NCBI GenBank assembly: GCA_051252005.1
Contig: JBPOEZ010000002.1
Coordinates: 434,001-498,000 of the forward strand
DNA from: JACOMS01 sp051252005
GTDB lineage: Bacteria; Pseudomonadota; Alphaproteobacteria; Caulobacterales; Maricaulaceae
Direction of reading: 5' to 3'
Length of the DNA: 64,000 nucleotides
Below are positions 1 through 8,983 of this stretch, piece after piece; the first letter of the stretch is position 1; each line of letters opens with the position of its first letter. Both the position numbers and the translations under genes were made by a program. The notes below the pieces were generated by a model. It ran no database searches and was not told where the DNA came from. It saw only the letters and a list, made by a program, of their open reading frames with translations.

Positions 1-2
1 AA

Positions 3-1430
3 GCCGCGAATGCTTTTGGCTCAGACGCACTCATTCTTGAACGCGCCGTACAAAAGCCCCGCCATGTTGAAATTCAAATTTTTGCCGATAGTTTTGGCAA
101 TACAATTCATCTTGGAGAGCGGGACTGCTCCGTACAGCGCCGTCACCAAAAAGTACTCGAAGAAGCGCCCTGTCCTGTCATGACAGAAGAGCTGCGCGCT
201 GCAATGGGAGCGGCCGCTGTCAAAGCCGCCAAAGATATTGGCTATGTCGGTGCAGGTACAGTTGAGTTTATGCTCGACGCCTATGGCGATTTTTTCTTCC
301 TTGAAATGAACACACGCTTGCAAGTCGAACATCCTGTGACGGAATTAATTACAGGGCTTGACCTGGTCGCCCTGCAAATCCGTATTGCAAGTGGAGAGCC
401 GCTCGGCCTCACGCAAGACGAGGTCCGCTTAACAGGTCACGCCATTGAAGCCCGTCTTTACGCCGAAGACCCAGCATCAGATTTCCTGCCTGCTACAGGC
501 CCGGTCCACCTCTGGGCTCCCGCCTCAGAAGACGGCATTCGCATCGATAGCGGCATTGAAACAGGCGGCGAAGTTTCGCCGTTTTATGACCCGATGATTG
601 CTAAGGTGATCGCCCACGGCGCAAACCGCGCCGAGGCCCGCTTGAAATTAATTCAAGCCCTTAAAGACACCGCCTTGATGGGAGTGAAGACAAATAAAAG
701 CTTTTTGATAGACGCGCTGGGGCGCCCTGACTTTGCCGAAGGCGGCGCGACCACCGCCTTTATCTCTGAAAATTTCACTCGCGAAGACTTACAAAGAAAA
801 GTTCTTTCGGTTCGGGATGCTGCCGCCGTAGCTGTTATTCAGTACGAGCTTGCCCGCAAGGCGGCCCTCGCTAAATCTATCTCCGTAGACTGCGTTCTCT
901 TGAACTGGTCATCGGCGAGTTCTATCGCGGCGCCGTATATTTACTTGAACGGTGAAAAGCAGCTTTCGCTACATGTAACACCTCAGTCAGGGCAGTCTTA
1001 TGTCGTAGTAACAGGCGAAGAAAGCCTGTCTGTTTCAACACTCTCTCGCGGCGCACATGAGGCATTATTGGACGTAGACGGCATTCGCCTCTGCGCGCAC
1101 TTCCATGCCCTGAACGAAAGCCACATCCTCATCTCTATTGAAGGACAGGATTACAATCTCATCAATCAAGTCGGCATACTCGCGAGCGCGGCGGCTGATG
1201 TTGGCGGCGGCTCTATCATTGCGCCCATGCACGGTGCTTTGCTTGAGGTCTTTGTTACAAAAGGCGAGACCGTCACCAAGGGACAACGCCTCGCGATTTT
1301 GGAAGCCATGAAAATGCAGCATGAAATACTGGCCGAAATAGACGGAACAGTAAAAGACGTCTTTGTAACCGCAGGAACCCAAATTGCGGCGGACACGCTC
1401 ATGATAGAAATTGAAGAGACGGAGACCTAG
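3..1430 (+). CDS. Biotin-dependent acyl-CoA carboxylase, biotin carboxylase/biotin carrier subunit (methylcrotonyl/propionyl/geranyl-CoA type), 5' end outside window
   Basis: The reading frame is open from base 3, so the gene starts upstream of the window; an internal ATG at 180 is not the real start. The visible N-terminal part has the biotin carboxylase motif LERAVQKPRHVEIQIF, followed by the ATP-grasp region (FLEMNTRLQVEHPVTE) and a C-terminal biotinyl domain with the acceptor lysine in LEAMKMQHE about 45 residues from the end. This family carboxylates biotin with ATP and bicarbonate and passes it to a carboxyltransferase partner encoded elsewhere. The single-chain BC plus BCCP layout fits methylcrotonyl-CoA, propionyl-CoA or geranyl-CoA carboxylase alpha subunits, not fatty-acid AccC. 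The TIGR03084-like and MDR genes downstream suggest branched-chain or isoprenoid catabolism, but the substrate cannot be fixed from this fragment. Confidence 0.9.
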   Translation, partial: AANAFGSDALILERAVQKPRHVEIQIFADSFGNTIHLGERDCSVQRRHQKVLEEAPCPVMTEELRAAMGAAAVKAAKDIGYVGAGTVEFMLDAYGDFFFLEMNTRLQVEHPVTELITGLDLVALQIRIASGEPLGLTQDEVRLTGHAIEARLYAEDPASDFLPATGPVHLWAPASEDGIRIDSGIETGGEVSPFYDPMIAKVIAHGANRAEARLKLIQALKDTALMGVKTNKSFLIDALGRPDFAEGGATTAFISENFTREDLQRKVLSVRDAAAVAVIQYELARKAALAKSISVDCVLLNWSSASSIAAPYIYLNGEKQLSLHVTPQSGQSYVVVTGEESLSVSTLSRGAHEALLDVDGIRLCAHFHALNESHILISIEGQDYNLINQVGILASAAADVGGGSIIAPMHGALLEVFVTKGETVTKGQRLAILEAMKMQHEILAEIDGTVKDVFVTAGTQIAADTLMIEIEETET

Positions 1431-1431
1431 C

Positions 1432-2226
1432 ATGCAAGAAGCGCGCGATTTTAAAGATGAATGCGATAGCATTGCCGCTATCCTAAGCGGCGCAGCTGAA
1501 AAGACCCTCAACACGCCAACTCTTTTCAAAGGCTGGACGATAAACGACATTATTGGCCATTTGCATCTTTGGAACATTGCCGCCGATCAAACCTTAAATG
1601 CGCCTGATGAATTTCAGGACTTTATCAAAATGGCTATGGGCGGCTTGATGGCGGGAAAAAGCCATACGCAATTACAGGACGAATATTTCAGCGGCATGAG
1701 CGCCGTTGACAGGCTCTCGGCATGGAAGGATTATTACCCCGCTATGGCAGAGCGGTTTACAAAAGCAGATCCAGAGGCCCGCGTGAACTGGGCCGGCCCC
1801 GATATGTCCGTTAAGTCCTGCATCATCGCGCGGCAGATGGAGCATTGGGCTCATGCCCAAGCTATATTTGATGTCCTTGGGCTGGAGCGTGAAAACAGCG
1901 ACCGCCTCAAGAACGTCGCCCACATTGGCGTGACGACCTATAGCTGGTCGTTCAAAGTCAAAGGCCAAGAGCCGATTAAGCCCAAACCCTATGTGCGGCT
2001 TACCGCCCCGTCTGGCGAGCTTTGGGAATGGAACGAACCGCAAGACGATAATAAAGTCGAAGGCTCCGCCGCAGAGTTTTCCCAAGTCGTTACTCAGTGC
2101 CGCAATGTTGCCGACACCTCCCTAAAGACTGTCGGCGAGGCAGCTACGACATGGATGAAAATCGCCCAATGTTTTGCTGGCGGCCCTGAAACACCTCCTA
2201 TCAAAGGCTTAAGGCACAAAGCGTAA
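1432..2226 (+). CDS. TIGR03084-like DinB/maleylpyruvate-isomerase-type metal-binding protein
   Basis: This is a 264-residue protein of the DinB-like four-helix family. The N-terminal half contains FKGWTINDIIGHLHLWN and a later MEHWAHAQAIFDVLG segment; histidines at these places are the metal ligands in this fold. It resembles the family usually named TIGR03084 metal-binding protein, whose reaction is not established. I chose ATG 1432 because it has a GGAG-type site just upstream and begins one base after the carboxylase stop. An in-frame ATG at 1411 would overlap the upstream gene. The tight spacing shows one operon with the acyl-CoA carboxylase, so a role in the same acyl-CoA pathway is inferred. 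Confidence 0.75.
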   Translation: MQEARDFKDECDSIAAILSGAAEKTLNTPTLFKGWTINDIIGHLHLWNIAADQTLNAPDEFQDFIKMAMGGLMAGKSHTQLQDEYFSGMSAVDRLSAWKDYYPAMAERFTKADPEARVNWAGPDMSVKSCIIARQMEHWAHAQAIFDVLGLERENSDRLKNVAHIGVTTYSWSFKVKGQEPIKPKPYVRLTAPSGELWEWNEPQDDNKVEGSAAEFSQVVTQCRNVADTSLKTVGEAATTWMKIAQCFAGGPETPPIKGLRHKA

Positions 2227-2309
2227 TGGCCTTTCAGAGTGCTCGATATATGCCCCTCAGCCACCGCATAACATTTAACTAAAACTATAACTCAATACTG
2301 GAGATCCTC

Positions 2310-3287
2310 ATGAAAGCCCTCGTCTGTAAAGCCTTCGCGCCATACGCCGATCATAAGGTCATCGACGTCGATGCGCCGAAAATTAAAGCAGGCCATGTGC
2401 GCCTGAAGATCAAAGCCGCCGGTGTGAACTTCCCTGACATTTTGATGGTGCAAGGGCAGTATCAGGTCAAACCGCCTTTTCCCTTTATCGCAGGCGCGGA
2501 ATGTGCGGGCGAAGTCATAGAACTCGGCGAAGGCGTGAAGCATTTAAAGCTTGGACAACGCGTTGCGGCTCTGCCGGGCGTGGGCTGCTTTGCCGAAGAG
2601 GCGGTTGTCCCCGCGCAAATTTGCGTGCCGATTTCGGATAAAATGTCCTTCGAAGAAGCCGCCGGATTTGTCATGGTTTACGCGACGTCTCATCACGCGC
2701 TGAAAGATCGCTCGGACCTCTTACCCGGAGAGACTCTCTTGGTTCTTGGCGCGGCAGGCGGCGTGGGCTTGACGGCCGTCGAGCTTGGCAAACGTATGGG
2801 CGCGACAGTTATCGCAGCCGCTTCGACACAAGAGAAGCTTGATATATGCGCGGAATACGGCGCGGATCACGGCATTCTCTATACGGAAGAAGACCTGAAA
2901 GCCCGCGTACGAGAATTCACGGGCGGCAAAGGCGCTGATGTTGTCTATGATCCGGTTGGCGATAAATTTGCCGAACCCGCCCTTCGCTCTATGGCTTGGG
3001 GCGGGCGTTACCTCGTCGTCGGGTTTGCGGCGGGTGATATTCCGAAAGTTGCGTTTAACTGGATGCTTCTAAAAGAACTTGATGTTCGGGGTATTCATTG
3101 GGGCGCGTGGATCCCGCGCAATCCGAAAGGTCATGTCGCGAATATGGGTGAATTAATGGCGATGTACGAGAAAGGCGAGATTAAACCGCGTATCTCTGGC
3201 GCGCATAAGCTTGAGAACTTTGCGGATGCTTTCACGGCGCTCACAGAACGCCGCGTTATGGGCAAAGTCGTCCTAACGATGGACTAG
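2310..3287 (+). CDS. NADPH:quinone oxidoreductase-type medium-chain dehydrogenase/reductase
   Basis: This 325-residue protein matches zinc-independent MDR enzymes of the quinone oxidoreductase/enoyl reductase group. It has the N-terminal GroES-like fold (AGVNFPDILMVQGQYQ), then the Rossmann motif GAAGGVGLTAVELGK near residue 148, and ends with the typical ERRVMGKVVL tail. The structural-zinc cysteine cluster of alcohol dehydrogenases is absent. A GGAG site lies six bases before ATG 2310. It follows the two acyl-CoA-related genes after an 83-bp gap and probably reduces an enone or quinone with NADPH; the natural substrate is unknown. Confidence 0.85.
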   Translation: MKALVCKAFAPYADHKVIDVDAPKIKAGHVRLKIKAAGVNFPDILMVQGQYQVKPPFPFIAGAECAGEVIELGEGVKHLKLGQRVAALPGVGCFAEEAVVPAQICVPISDKMSFEEAAGFVMVYATSHHALKDRSDLLPGETLLVLGAAGGVGLTAVELGKRMGATVIAAASTQEKLDICAEYGADHGILYTEEDLKARVREFTGGKGADVVYDPVGDKFAEPALRSMAWGGRYLVVGFAAGDIPKVAFNWMLLKELDVRGIHWGAWIPRNPKGHVANMGELMAMYEKGEIKPRISGAHKLENFADAFTALTERRVMGKVVLTMD

Positions 3288-3291
3288 GCGG

Positions 3292-3753
3292 TTAAGCCGT
3301 TCCCGTGCTCCCGAAGCCGCCTGCGCCGCGCGTGGTTTCGGACAAGTCGTCAACGACTTTAAAAGCCGCTTGCACGATCGGAGCAATAATCATTTGCGCA
3401 ATGCGCTCGCCGCGCATGATCGTGAAGGCTTTTTCCCCGTGATTAATTAAAAGCACTTTCACCTCGCCGCGATAATCAGCATCGATTGTACCAGGCGTGT
3501 TCAAACATGTTAGACCATGTTTAAACGCGAGGCCGGAACGCGGACGAATTTGCGCTTCATACCCTGCGGGCAGCGCCATACAAAAACCCGTAGGCACAAG
3601 CGCGCGAGATCCTGGCTCTAAAACCATGGGATCAGAAGTATTTAGCGCCGCACGCAAATCCGCGCCCGCCGCCAAATCTGTTTCATAAGCGGGTAGTTCC
3701 AAGTCGCCAAAATGCTCAAGGCATTTAAATTCAATTACAGGAGCATGTGTCAT
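3292..3753 (-). CDS. dut: Deoxyuridine 5'-triphosphate nucleotidohydrolase (dUTPase)
   Basis: This is a trimeric all-beta dUTPase of 153 residues, the usual bacterial length. All five motifs are visible, including RPRSGLAFKHG (motif 2), NTPGTIDADYRGEV (motif 3, with the catalytic aspartate), RGERIAQMII (motif 4) and the C-terminal glycine-rich RGAGGFGSTG (motif 5). It hydrolyses dUTP to dUMP and pyrophosphate, keeping uracil out of DNA. Its ATG overlaps the stop of the upstream secreted-protein gene by four bases (ATGA), so it is the last gene of a coaBC-(unknown)-dut unit, an order common in Caulobacterales relatives. Confidence 0.97.
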   Translation of the reverse strand: MTHAPVIEFKCLEHFGDLELPAYETDLAAGADLRAALNTSDPMVLEPGSRALVPTGFCMALPAGYEAQIRPRSGLAFKHGLTCLNTPGTIDADYRGEVKVLLINHGEKAFTIMRGERIAQMIIAPIVQAAFKVVDDLSETTRGAGGFGSTGTA

Positions 3754-4268
3754 TCGGTTTCAGCCTCTTCTTTGTCTTCATCACTATCTGCAGCATTTTT
3801 GCCCAAGTCATGAGGTTGTAAATTATAAATTTCCATCACATCATTGAGCTTAGATAATTCCGAGGGCGATAAGGGTTCACCCTTATAGGTGTGTCGAAAT
3901 TCACCGTCCATGAAGTAAAGCGTCATAAGACTGCTCTTCTCGCTATCGAAATTTTGCGACAATGACAGTGGCACGCCCGTAGCCAATATCGGGAAATCAC
4001 GTAGCGTTGGAATCACCGTGCGGCGCTGACACATTACACCGCGTATTTTATATCCATCGAGAACCGTTACCGAGCCGTCTTCATCGTCATACACGCTGCT
4101 TAGAAACTCTGCTGCAGGACGGAAAGAGGCTAATTTTGCCCCAGTTTTCTCACCTTCTTCCAAGATATCTTCCATTAATATAGCTTCGCAAGATGCGATA
4201 TTATCAGCTTGCGCAAAGCTGGGGGAAAGCGACGTCATGGCCAAAATAATTAAAGAGCGTTTCATCAT
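3750..4268 (-). CDS. Secreted protein of unknown function between coaBC and dut
   Basis: This 172-residue protein begins with a clear signal peptide (a basic MMKRS start, a hydrophobic stretch and a cleavage site at SFAQA). The mature part has two cysteines (ASCEAIL and GVMCQRR) that could form a disulfide in the periplasm, and ends in a very acidic tail rich in Asp and Glu. No enzymatic motif is recognised. It overlaps coaBC upstream and dut downstream by four bases each, so it is translated as part of that unit. Function is not assigned. Confidence 0.75.
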   Translation of the reverse strand: MMKRSLIILAMTSLSPSFAQADNIASCEAILMEDILEEGEKTGAKLASFRPAAEFLSSVYDDEDGSVTVLDGYKIRGVMCQRRTVIPTLRDFPILATGVPLSLSQNFDSEKSSLMTLYFMDGEFRHTYKGEPLSPSELSKLNDVMEIYNLQPHDLGKNAADSDEDKEEAETE

Positions 4269-5473
4269 GCCAGAGCCTTCGCAATTCTAAGGGCCAGCCG
4301 TTCGGCCGCTTTACGCTTGATTTCTTGTGGCCAGACGTCCTCGCCTGTAGCAGTCACTAAAATCATGCTATTATAATCCCCGCCCATAACGTCGCCGGAA
4401 ACATCATTGGCGACAATCCAGTCGCAGCCTTTTTTGGCAAGCTTAGCTTGGGCGTGCGCGATAATATTATCTGTTTCTGCCGCAAAGCCAACAACCAGGC
4501 GCGGACGTCGATCACCCTTTGACAGCGTGGCTAAAATATCGGGATTCTCAACAAGGTTTAATGGCGGAATGCCAGATTTATCTTTTTTGATCTTACGACC
4601 AGATGTGACGTCAGGCCGCCAATCCGCAACGGCGGCAACAGAGACGAAAACATCAGAGGGTAGAGCTGTCTGGCACGCGTCCAGCATTTCACGCGCCGTT
4701 TCGACTTTAACAAGGTTTACGCCGAGAGGCGCGCGAAGTGATACTGGACCGGAGACGAGCGTCACGTCAGCGCCGAGATCAGCCAGCGCCGCAGCAATCG
4801 CGTAACCTTGCTTGCCGGAAGAGTGGTTAGATAAATAGCGAACAGGGTCGATAGGTTCGCGCGTTGGCCCTGCTGTGATGAGGGCGTGTTTACCTGATAA
4901 TGGCAGCGGCGATTGCGCTCCATCCAGAGCCGTGTCCCCCGCGAGGGCAGCCTCAATGGCGTCAGCGATAATGTCGGGTTCAGCCATCCGGCCATCGCCA
5001 AACTCGCCGCATGCCATTTCGCCCTCATCTGGGCCGACAATAATTGCGCCGTCTTGACGAAGGGTTGCGATATTTCGCTGCGTAGCAGGCGCGTCCCACA
5101 TGCGCACATTCATCGCCGGAACGAACATCGTTTTCTTATCTGTCGCCAGCAGCGCCGTCGTCGCGAGGTCATTTGCAATACCGTGTGCCGCCTTCGCCAT
5201 AATATCAGCTGTCGCCGGAGCGACGACAACAAGGTCAGCGGAACGAGACAATTCAATATGGCCCATCTCGGCCTCGTCCGTCAGGTCAAATAAATCCGTG
5301 AAAACCTTCTCGCCAGATAGGCCGCCAGCCGACAAAGCTGTGACAAACTCCGAGCCGCCGCGCGTAAGAATAACACGCGTTTTTATACCCCGTTTGGCGA
5401 GGGTTCGGATAAGAAACAATGACTTATACGCGGCAATGCCGCCGCCAATAATAAGTAAAACGCGTTTTGTCAT
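4265..5473 (-). CDS. coaBC: Bifunctional phosphopantothenoylcysteine decarboxylase / phosphopantothenate-cysteine ligase
   Basis: This 402-residue protein has the two CoaBC domains in order. The N-terminal HFCD flavoprotein has GGGIAAYKSL, the PAMNVRMW substrate loop and the EGEMACGEFGDGRM substrate clamp with its key cysteine. The C-terminal CTP-dependent synthetase carries ITAGPTREPIDPVRY, GFAAET and a KKGCDWIVAND region. It joins cysteine to 4'-phosphopantothenate and decarboxylates the product, the middle steps of coenzyme A synthesis. It lies 22 bp after ubiB and leads directly into the small secreted gene and dut. Confidence 0.97.
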   Translation of the reverse strand: MTKRVLLIIGGGIAAYKSLFLIRTLAKRGIKTRVILTRGGSEFVTALSAGGLSGEKVFTDLFDLTDEAEMGHIELSRSADLVVVAPATADIMAKAAHGIANDLATTALLATDKKTMFVPAMNVRMWDAPATQRNIATLRQDGAIIVGPDEGEMACGEFGDGRMAEPDIIADAIEAALAGDTALDGAQSPLPLSGKHALITAGPTREPIDPVRYLSNHSSGKQGYAIAAALADLGADVTLVSGPVSLRAPLGVNLVKVETAREMLDACQTALPSDVFVSVAAVADWRPDVTSGRKIKKDKSGIPPLNLVENPDILATLSKGDRRPRLVVGFAAETDNIIAHAQAKLAKKGCDWIVANDVSGDVMGGDYNSMILVTATGEDVWPQEIKRKAAERLALRIAKALA

Positions 5474-5495
5474 AGTGCCTGATAAAAGAAGTTGG

Positions 5496-7061
5496 CTATA
5501 GGAATTGTGACGCGGCCCAAACGCCGCCCAAGCTTACTACCGCGCCGAGGCCTGCCCACGCAAACCCTTTCGTCAGTGAGAGCTGTGTCGCGGACGCGCG
5601 GTCATCAGGGCGCCGCGATAAATCAACGTCGCCGTCAACCCACGCTTTGGCAAGCGCGGCAATATTATCTGTGGCATCGGGGAGCTTTTCAAGCGTACGG
5701 CGAGCACGGTCAAGATTATCCAGGAAATCGCCAATGCGGCCTTCGGGGCCAAGCTCCCTCCGCATAGAGCCTTCCACCACGGGAGCCGCCGTGCCCCACA
5801 TGTCAAAATCTGGATCAAGGCGGCGGCAAACGCCTTCGGCCTGCATCATGGTTTTTTGTAGCATGATAAGCTGAGGCTGCATTTCCATATCAAATATTTC
5901 AGTGATCTCGAAGAGCTGCAAAAGCACCTTGCTCATGGACACATTAGACGCTGTCTTGCCAAAAATCGGTTCGCCCACCGCCCGCAGCGCAGAGGCAAAA
6001 TCTTCGATGCCGTGGTGAGCCGGAACATATCCGGCTTCGAAATGCACCTCGGCTATGCGTAAATAATCACGCTTTAAAAACCCGTAAAGTATCTCGGCGT
6101 GGAACCTTTGTTCTCTTGGCGACAGGCGTCCCAAAATACCAAAATCGATGAGAACCAAATTGCCTTCATCCGTGATGATCATGTTGCCTTCATGCATATC
6201 CGCATGGAACACGCCGTAATCAAAGGAACAAGCCAGAAATGACTGCATGATCTTTCGGGCAATTTCTTTTGTATCATAGGCTGGGTCTGTCAGAATCTTA
6301 TCGTCTGATACGGCGATACCATCGACCCATTCCGTCACTAATACGTCTTTCCCGCCAAGATCCCAATGTATCTCTGGAACGGAGTAAAACCCTGTTTCTG
6401 TTCCTGGATCTGTAAGCTCGGAGGCAGCAGCAGCTTCAAGACGCAAATCAAGCTCAAGCATGACGGCTCTACCCGCTGTCTCTATAAAGGTCTTAGGGCC
6501 GAGGCGTTTTGTTTCCGGCACAAAAATTTCGGCAAACCCCGCAACCATTGCCAGAACTTCCATGTCTTGGCTCATAGCTTTACGGATATTTGGGCGCAGT
6601 ATTTTCACCGCGACCGTTTCGCCGGATTTCAACACGCCCTTATGCACCTGAGCGACAGACGCGGCGGCAATCGGTTCCGAAAGCGAAGCCAGCTTGTCGG
6701 CCCAAGGCCCGCCCCATTCCTTCGCTAGCATTTCCTCGGCAATTTTCATTGGAAACGGCGGGACTTTATCTTTGAGACGAGAGAGCCCCTTAATAAAGTC
6801 TGGATCTAACATGTCCCCGCGCGTCGAAAGGATTTGGCCAAACTTAATGTAGGCCGGCCCTAGCTTTTCGAGGGCGTTAGCAAACCGCTCTCCGGGATTA
6901 CTCGCCCGCCCCTTGATGGCAAATAAACGAGATAGGCCACCAGCAAAACGAACAAACCAAGGCACGCTTCCCGCATACTCGGCAGGAACAAGCGCGTCAT
7001 GCCGGATCAGAACCCAGCCCGTGCGGAGCATACGAAAGAATGTAGATAGCGTATTTAACAT
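5496..7061 (-). CDS. ubiB: UbiB/ABC1-family atypical kinase for ubiquinone biosynthesis
   Basis: This is a 521-residue ADCK/UbiB protein. It shows the family-defining KxGQ motif (YIKFGQILSTR), the glycine-altered nucleotide loop, the catalytic-like HADMHEGNM and the DFG equivalent LIDFGILG, then a C-terminal hydrophobic anchor (about residues 497-520) that sits at the inner membrane. UbiB proteins are ATPases that help extract or handle lipophilic ubiquinone intermediates. The neighbouring order ubiB-coaBC-dut is typical of alphaproteobacteria, where ubiE often lies just upstream; here the upstream gene is instead an unrelated AT-rich one. Confidence 0.95.
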   Translation of the reverse strand: MLNTLSTFFRMLRTGWVLIRHDALVPAEYAGSVPWFVRFAGGLSRLFAIKGRASNPGERFANALEKLGPAYIKFGQILSTRGDMLDPDFIKGLSRLKDKVPPFPMKIAEEMLAKEWGGPWADKLASLSEPIAAASVAQVHKGVLKSGETVAVKILRPNIRKAMSQDMEVLAMVAGFAEIFVPETKRLGPKTFIETAGRAVMLELDLRLEAAAASELTDPGTETGFYSVPEIHWDLGGKDVLVTEWVDGIAVSDDKILTDPAYDTKEIARKIMQSFLACSFDYGVFHADMHEGNMIITDEGNLVLIDFGILGRLSPREQRFHAEILYGFLKRDYLRIAEVHFEAGYVPAHHGIEDFASALRAVGEPIFGKTASNVSMSKVLLQLFEITEIFDMEMQPQLIMLQKTMMQAEGVCRRLDPDFDMWGTAAPVVEGSMRRELGPEGRIGDFLDNLDRARRTLEKLPDATDNIAALAKAWVDGDVDLSRRPDDRASATQLSLTKGFAWAGLGAVVSLGGVWAASQFL

Positions 7062-7115
7062 CGCGCCGCTTATAGCGGCAGGCGATGAGAAAATATACGT
7101 CCGATTTGACGCGGG

Positions 7116-7646
7116 TTAGTTCAAAAAAATATTAACACACAAGAAAGAAATTATCCCCATGAAAATCAAGAAAAACGCTACAGATGCGTGTTTCAAATGA
7201 ACCCCATGTCGGTCGATAAGCTTTTCGTTCTTCTCTCTAGAATTTGATAACGCAAAAATATAGTCTACTCGTTCCTCATGTCGACTATAACGATTTGAAA
7301 CATCTATCAATAATTCTCGTCCATCATTTCCGATTGGATTCATTGGTGCGGATTGAATTATACAAAGGCACTTCAGCAAACAAAATATACAAACAAACCC
7401 AATTGGCATAAAAGAAATTTTCATTAGGCAGCTTGTTGCACTACTGACTGAACTCCTAAATAAAGCCGAAATTAAGCCTACCATAATTGAAATAGTCAAT
7501 CCAGTCCCAGTCATGAGTACAGTAGCTCTACTATCAATCGCACGAATATTATCTATTTGAATTTTAACGAAAGCCTCATTCTTACGAATAATTTCGTCTA
7601 ATACATCTAATTCTACAACCGCAATTCTTTCAGGTGAAATATTCAT
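7116..7646 (-). CDS. Small multi-pass membrane protein, AT-rich, weakly PycTM/DUF5706-like
   Basis: This 176-residue protein has a hydrophilic N-terminal helix, then three predicted membrane helices (about residues 46-66, 80-101 and 152-174). The second and third are separated by a charged cytosolic loop. The segment NIRAIDSRATVLMTGTGL before the first helix and the NEKLIDRHGVHLKHAS stretch before the last resemble the layout of Pycsar-type transmembrane effectors, but the match is by eye and weak, and no nucleotide cyclase gene is adjacent. Its base composition is far richer in A and T than its ubiB and ada neighbours, which suggests recent acquisition. Confidence 0.6.
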   Translation of the reverse strand: MNISPERIAVVELDVLDEIIRKNEAFVKIQIDNIRAIDSRATVLMTGTGLTISIMVGLISALFRSSVSSATSCLMKISFMPIGFVCIFCLLKCLCIIQSAPMNPIGNDGRELLIDVSNRYSRHEERVDYIFALSNSREKNEKLIDRHGVHLKHASVAFFLIFMGIISFLCVNIFLN

Positions 7647-7660
7647 ATACTTTGCCGAAA

Positions 7661-7688
7661 TTGACCTTTTAAAAAATTGACGTAATAG
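7661..7688 (+). promoter_or_regulatory. Candidate sigma-70-type promoter for the poly-proline ORF
   Basis: A TTGACC hexamer at 7661-7666 is followed after 16 bases by TAATAG at 7683-7688. It would start transcription near 7695, about 34 bases before the ATG at 7729. It sits in the 82-bp AT-rich gap between the divergent membrane-protein gene and the small ORF. This is a match by eye in AT-rich DNA and may be chance. Confidence 0.35.
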
Positions 7689-7728
7689 TCATATTCAATG
7701 AAGTTTAGTTGGTAGAAACGAATATAGC

Positions 7729-7839
<111 letters not shown>

Positions 7840-7842
7840 CCA

Positions 7843-8880
7843 CTAAGCATGGCGTTTTTCATGGGCAATCAACCACGTTTTCTTGTCTAGCCCGCCCGCG
7901 TAACCGCCGAGCCCGCCGCCTTTCGAAATGACGCGGTGGCACGGCACAATGAGCGCTAATCCATTGTTAGCATTGGAACTCGCTACGGCGCGTACTGCTT
8001 TTTCGTTGCCCACTGACTCGGCCAGGTCGGAATAAGATTGCGTCGTTCCAAACGGAATATCGCAAAGTGCTTGCCACACAGACTTTTGGAAGTCCGTACC
8101 CGTGAGCGCCAAAGGCGTCTTGAATGAATGGAGCGCCCCGCCGAAATAAGCGCCAAGTTCCTGTTCGATCTGATCTGTAATCGGTGTGCGTCCCGGAATA
8201 ATCGCGCGGCGGTGAACTTTGGCAATACGTTCAAACTGACGTTGAATGTTCTTTCGGATGGTAAACTCTAGCAAATAGAGACGTTCATTGTCGCAAATCG
8301 CCATCATCGGGCCAAGCTTTGTGTCAATCCACTCGATCATGAGCGGCTCGGCGGTGCAGCCTTTCGGCGCGCAGCCAAAGGTTTTAGAAAAGGCCGTACG
8401 GAAGCCGCTTGGCGAATCGTACCCAGCTGATAATTGTGCTTCGATGACTTTCTCTCCGTTATGTATGGCCGTTGTCGCCCGCGCCATGCGGCGGCGTCTT
8501 GCGTAACCCGTGAAGGTCATCCCAAACCGCGCTTTGAATTGGCGGCGCGCCGTAGACGGATCAATCCCTTGCTTACGCAGGTCTGCTTCCGACCATTTGC
8601 GTTCTGGGTCGTCTTCAACCAGATTAATAAGCGCCTTAACCAGGCTCGAGGCTTCGCCCGGAAGCTTCATCGGGTGACAGCGTTTACAGGCTCTATACCC
8701 CGCGCTTAAGGCCTCTTCTGTAGTTTGATGAAAAGTACAATTTTCTCGCTTCGGTAAACGCGCGGGACAACCCGGTCTGCAAAATATCCCTGTGCTTTTC
8801 ACGCCCATGAAAAACATCGCCTCATAGGCCGTGTCGCGGCGGGCGAAAACATCATATAGCTGTGCGTCTGTCATATCCAT
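7843..8880 (-). CDS. ada: Ada: methylated-DNA-protein cysteine methyltransferase and AraC-type regulator
   Basis: This 345-residue protein has all Ada parts in order. The N-terminal zinc domain has cysteines in IFCRPGCPARLPK and ACKRCHP; the first of these accepts methyl groups from phosphotriesters. An AraC-type helix-turn-helix region with ARRRRMARATTAI follows. The C-terminal O6-methylguanine methyltransferase has the active-site PCHRV motif, here VPCHRVISKGGGLGGYAGG. It repairs alkylated DNA and, once methylated, activates the adaptive response. It stands alone here, with no alkB or alkA neighbour. Confidence 0.95.
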   Translation of the reverse strand: MDMTDAQLYDVFARRDTAYEAMFFMGVKSTGIFCRPGCPARLPKRENCTFHQTTEEALSAGYRACKRCHPMKLPGEASSLVKALINLVEDDPERKWSEADLRKQGIDPSTARRQFKARFGMTFTGYARRRRMARATTAIHNGEKVIEAQLSAGYDSPSGFRTAFSKTFGCAPKGCTAEPLMIEWIDTKLGPMMAICDNERLYLLEFTIRKNIQRQFERIAKVHRRAIIPGRTPITDQIEQELGAYFGGALHSFKTPLALTGTDFQKSVWQALCDIPFGTTQSYSDLAESVGNEKAVRAVASSNANNGLALIVPCHRVISKGGGLGGYAGGLDKKTWLIAHEKRHA

Positions 8881-8983
8881 ACAGAGGCAATATCACACGC
8901 TTGCATAGTGCGTCGCCGAAAATCGGGCATTGTTATTGCAAAGTCCATTCGCTAGAGAACTCGCACACAAGAGGACTCTCGTC

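Noticed and set aside
1411..1431. Start of the TIGR03084-like gene at ATG 1411
   Set aside because: It would overlap the carboxylase gene and has no ribosome site; ATG 1432 has one.
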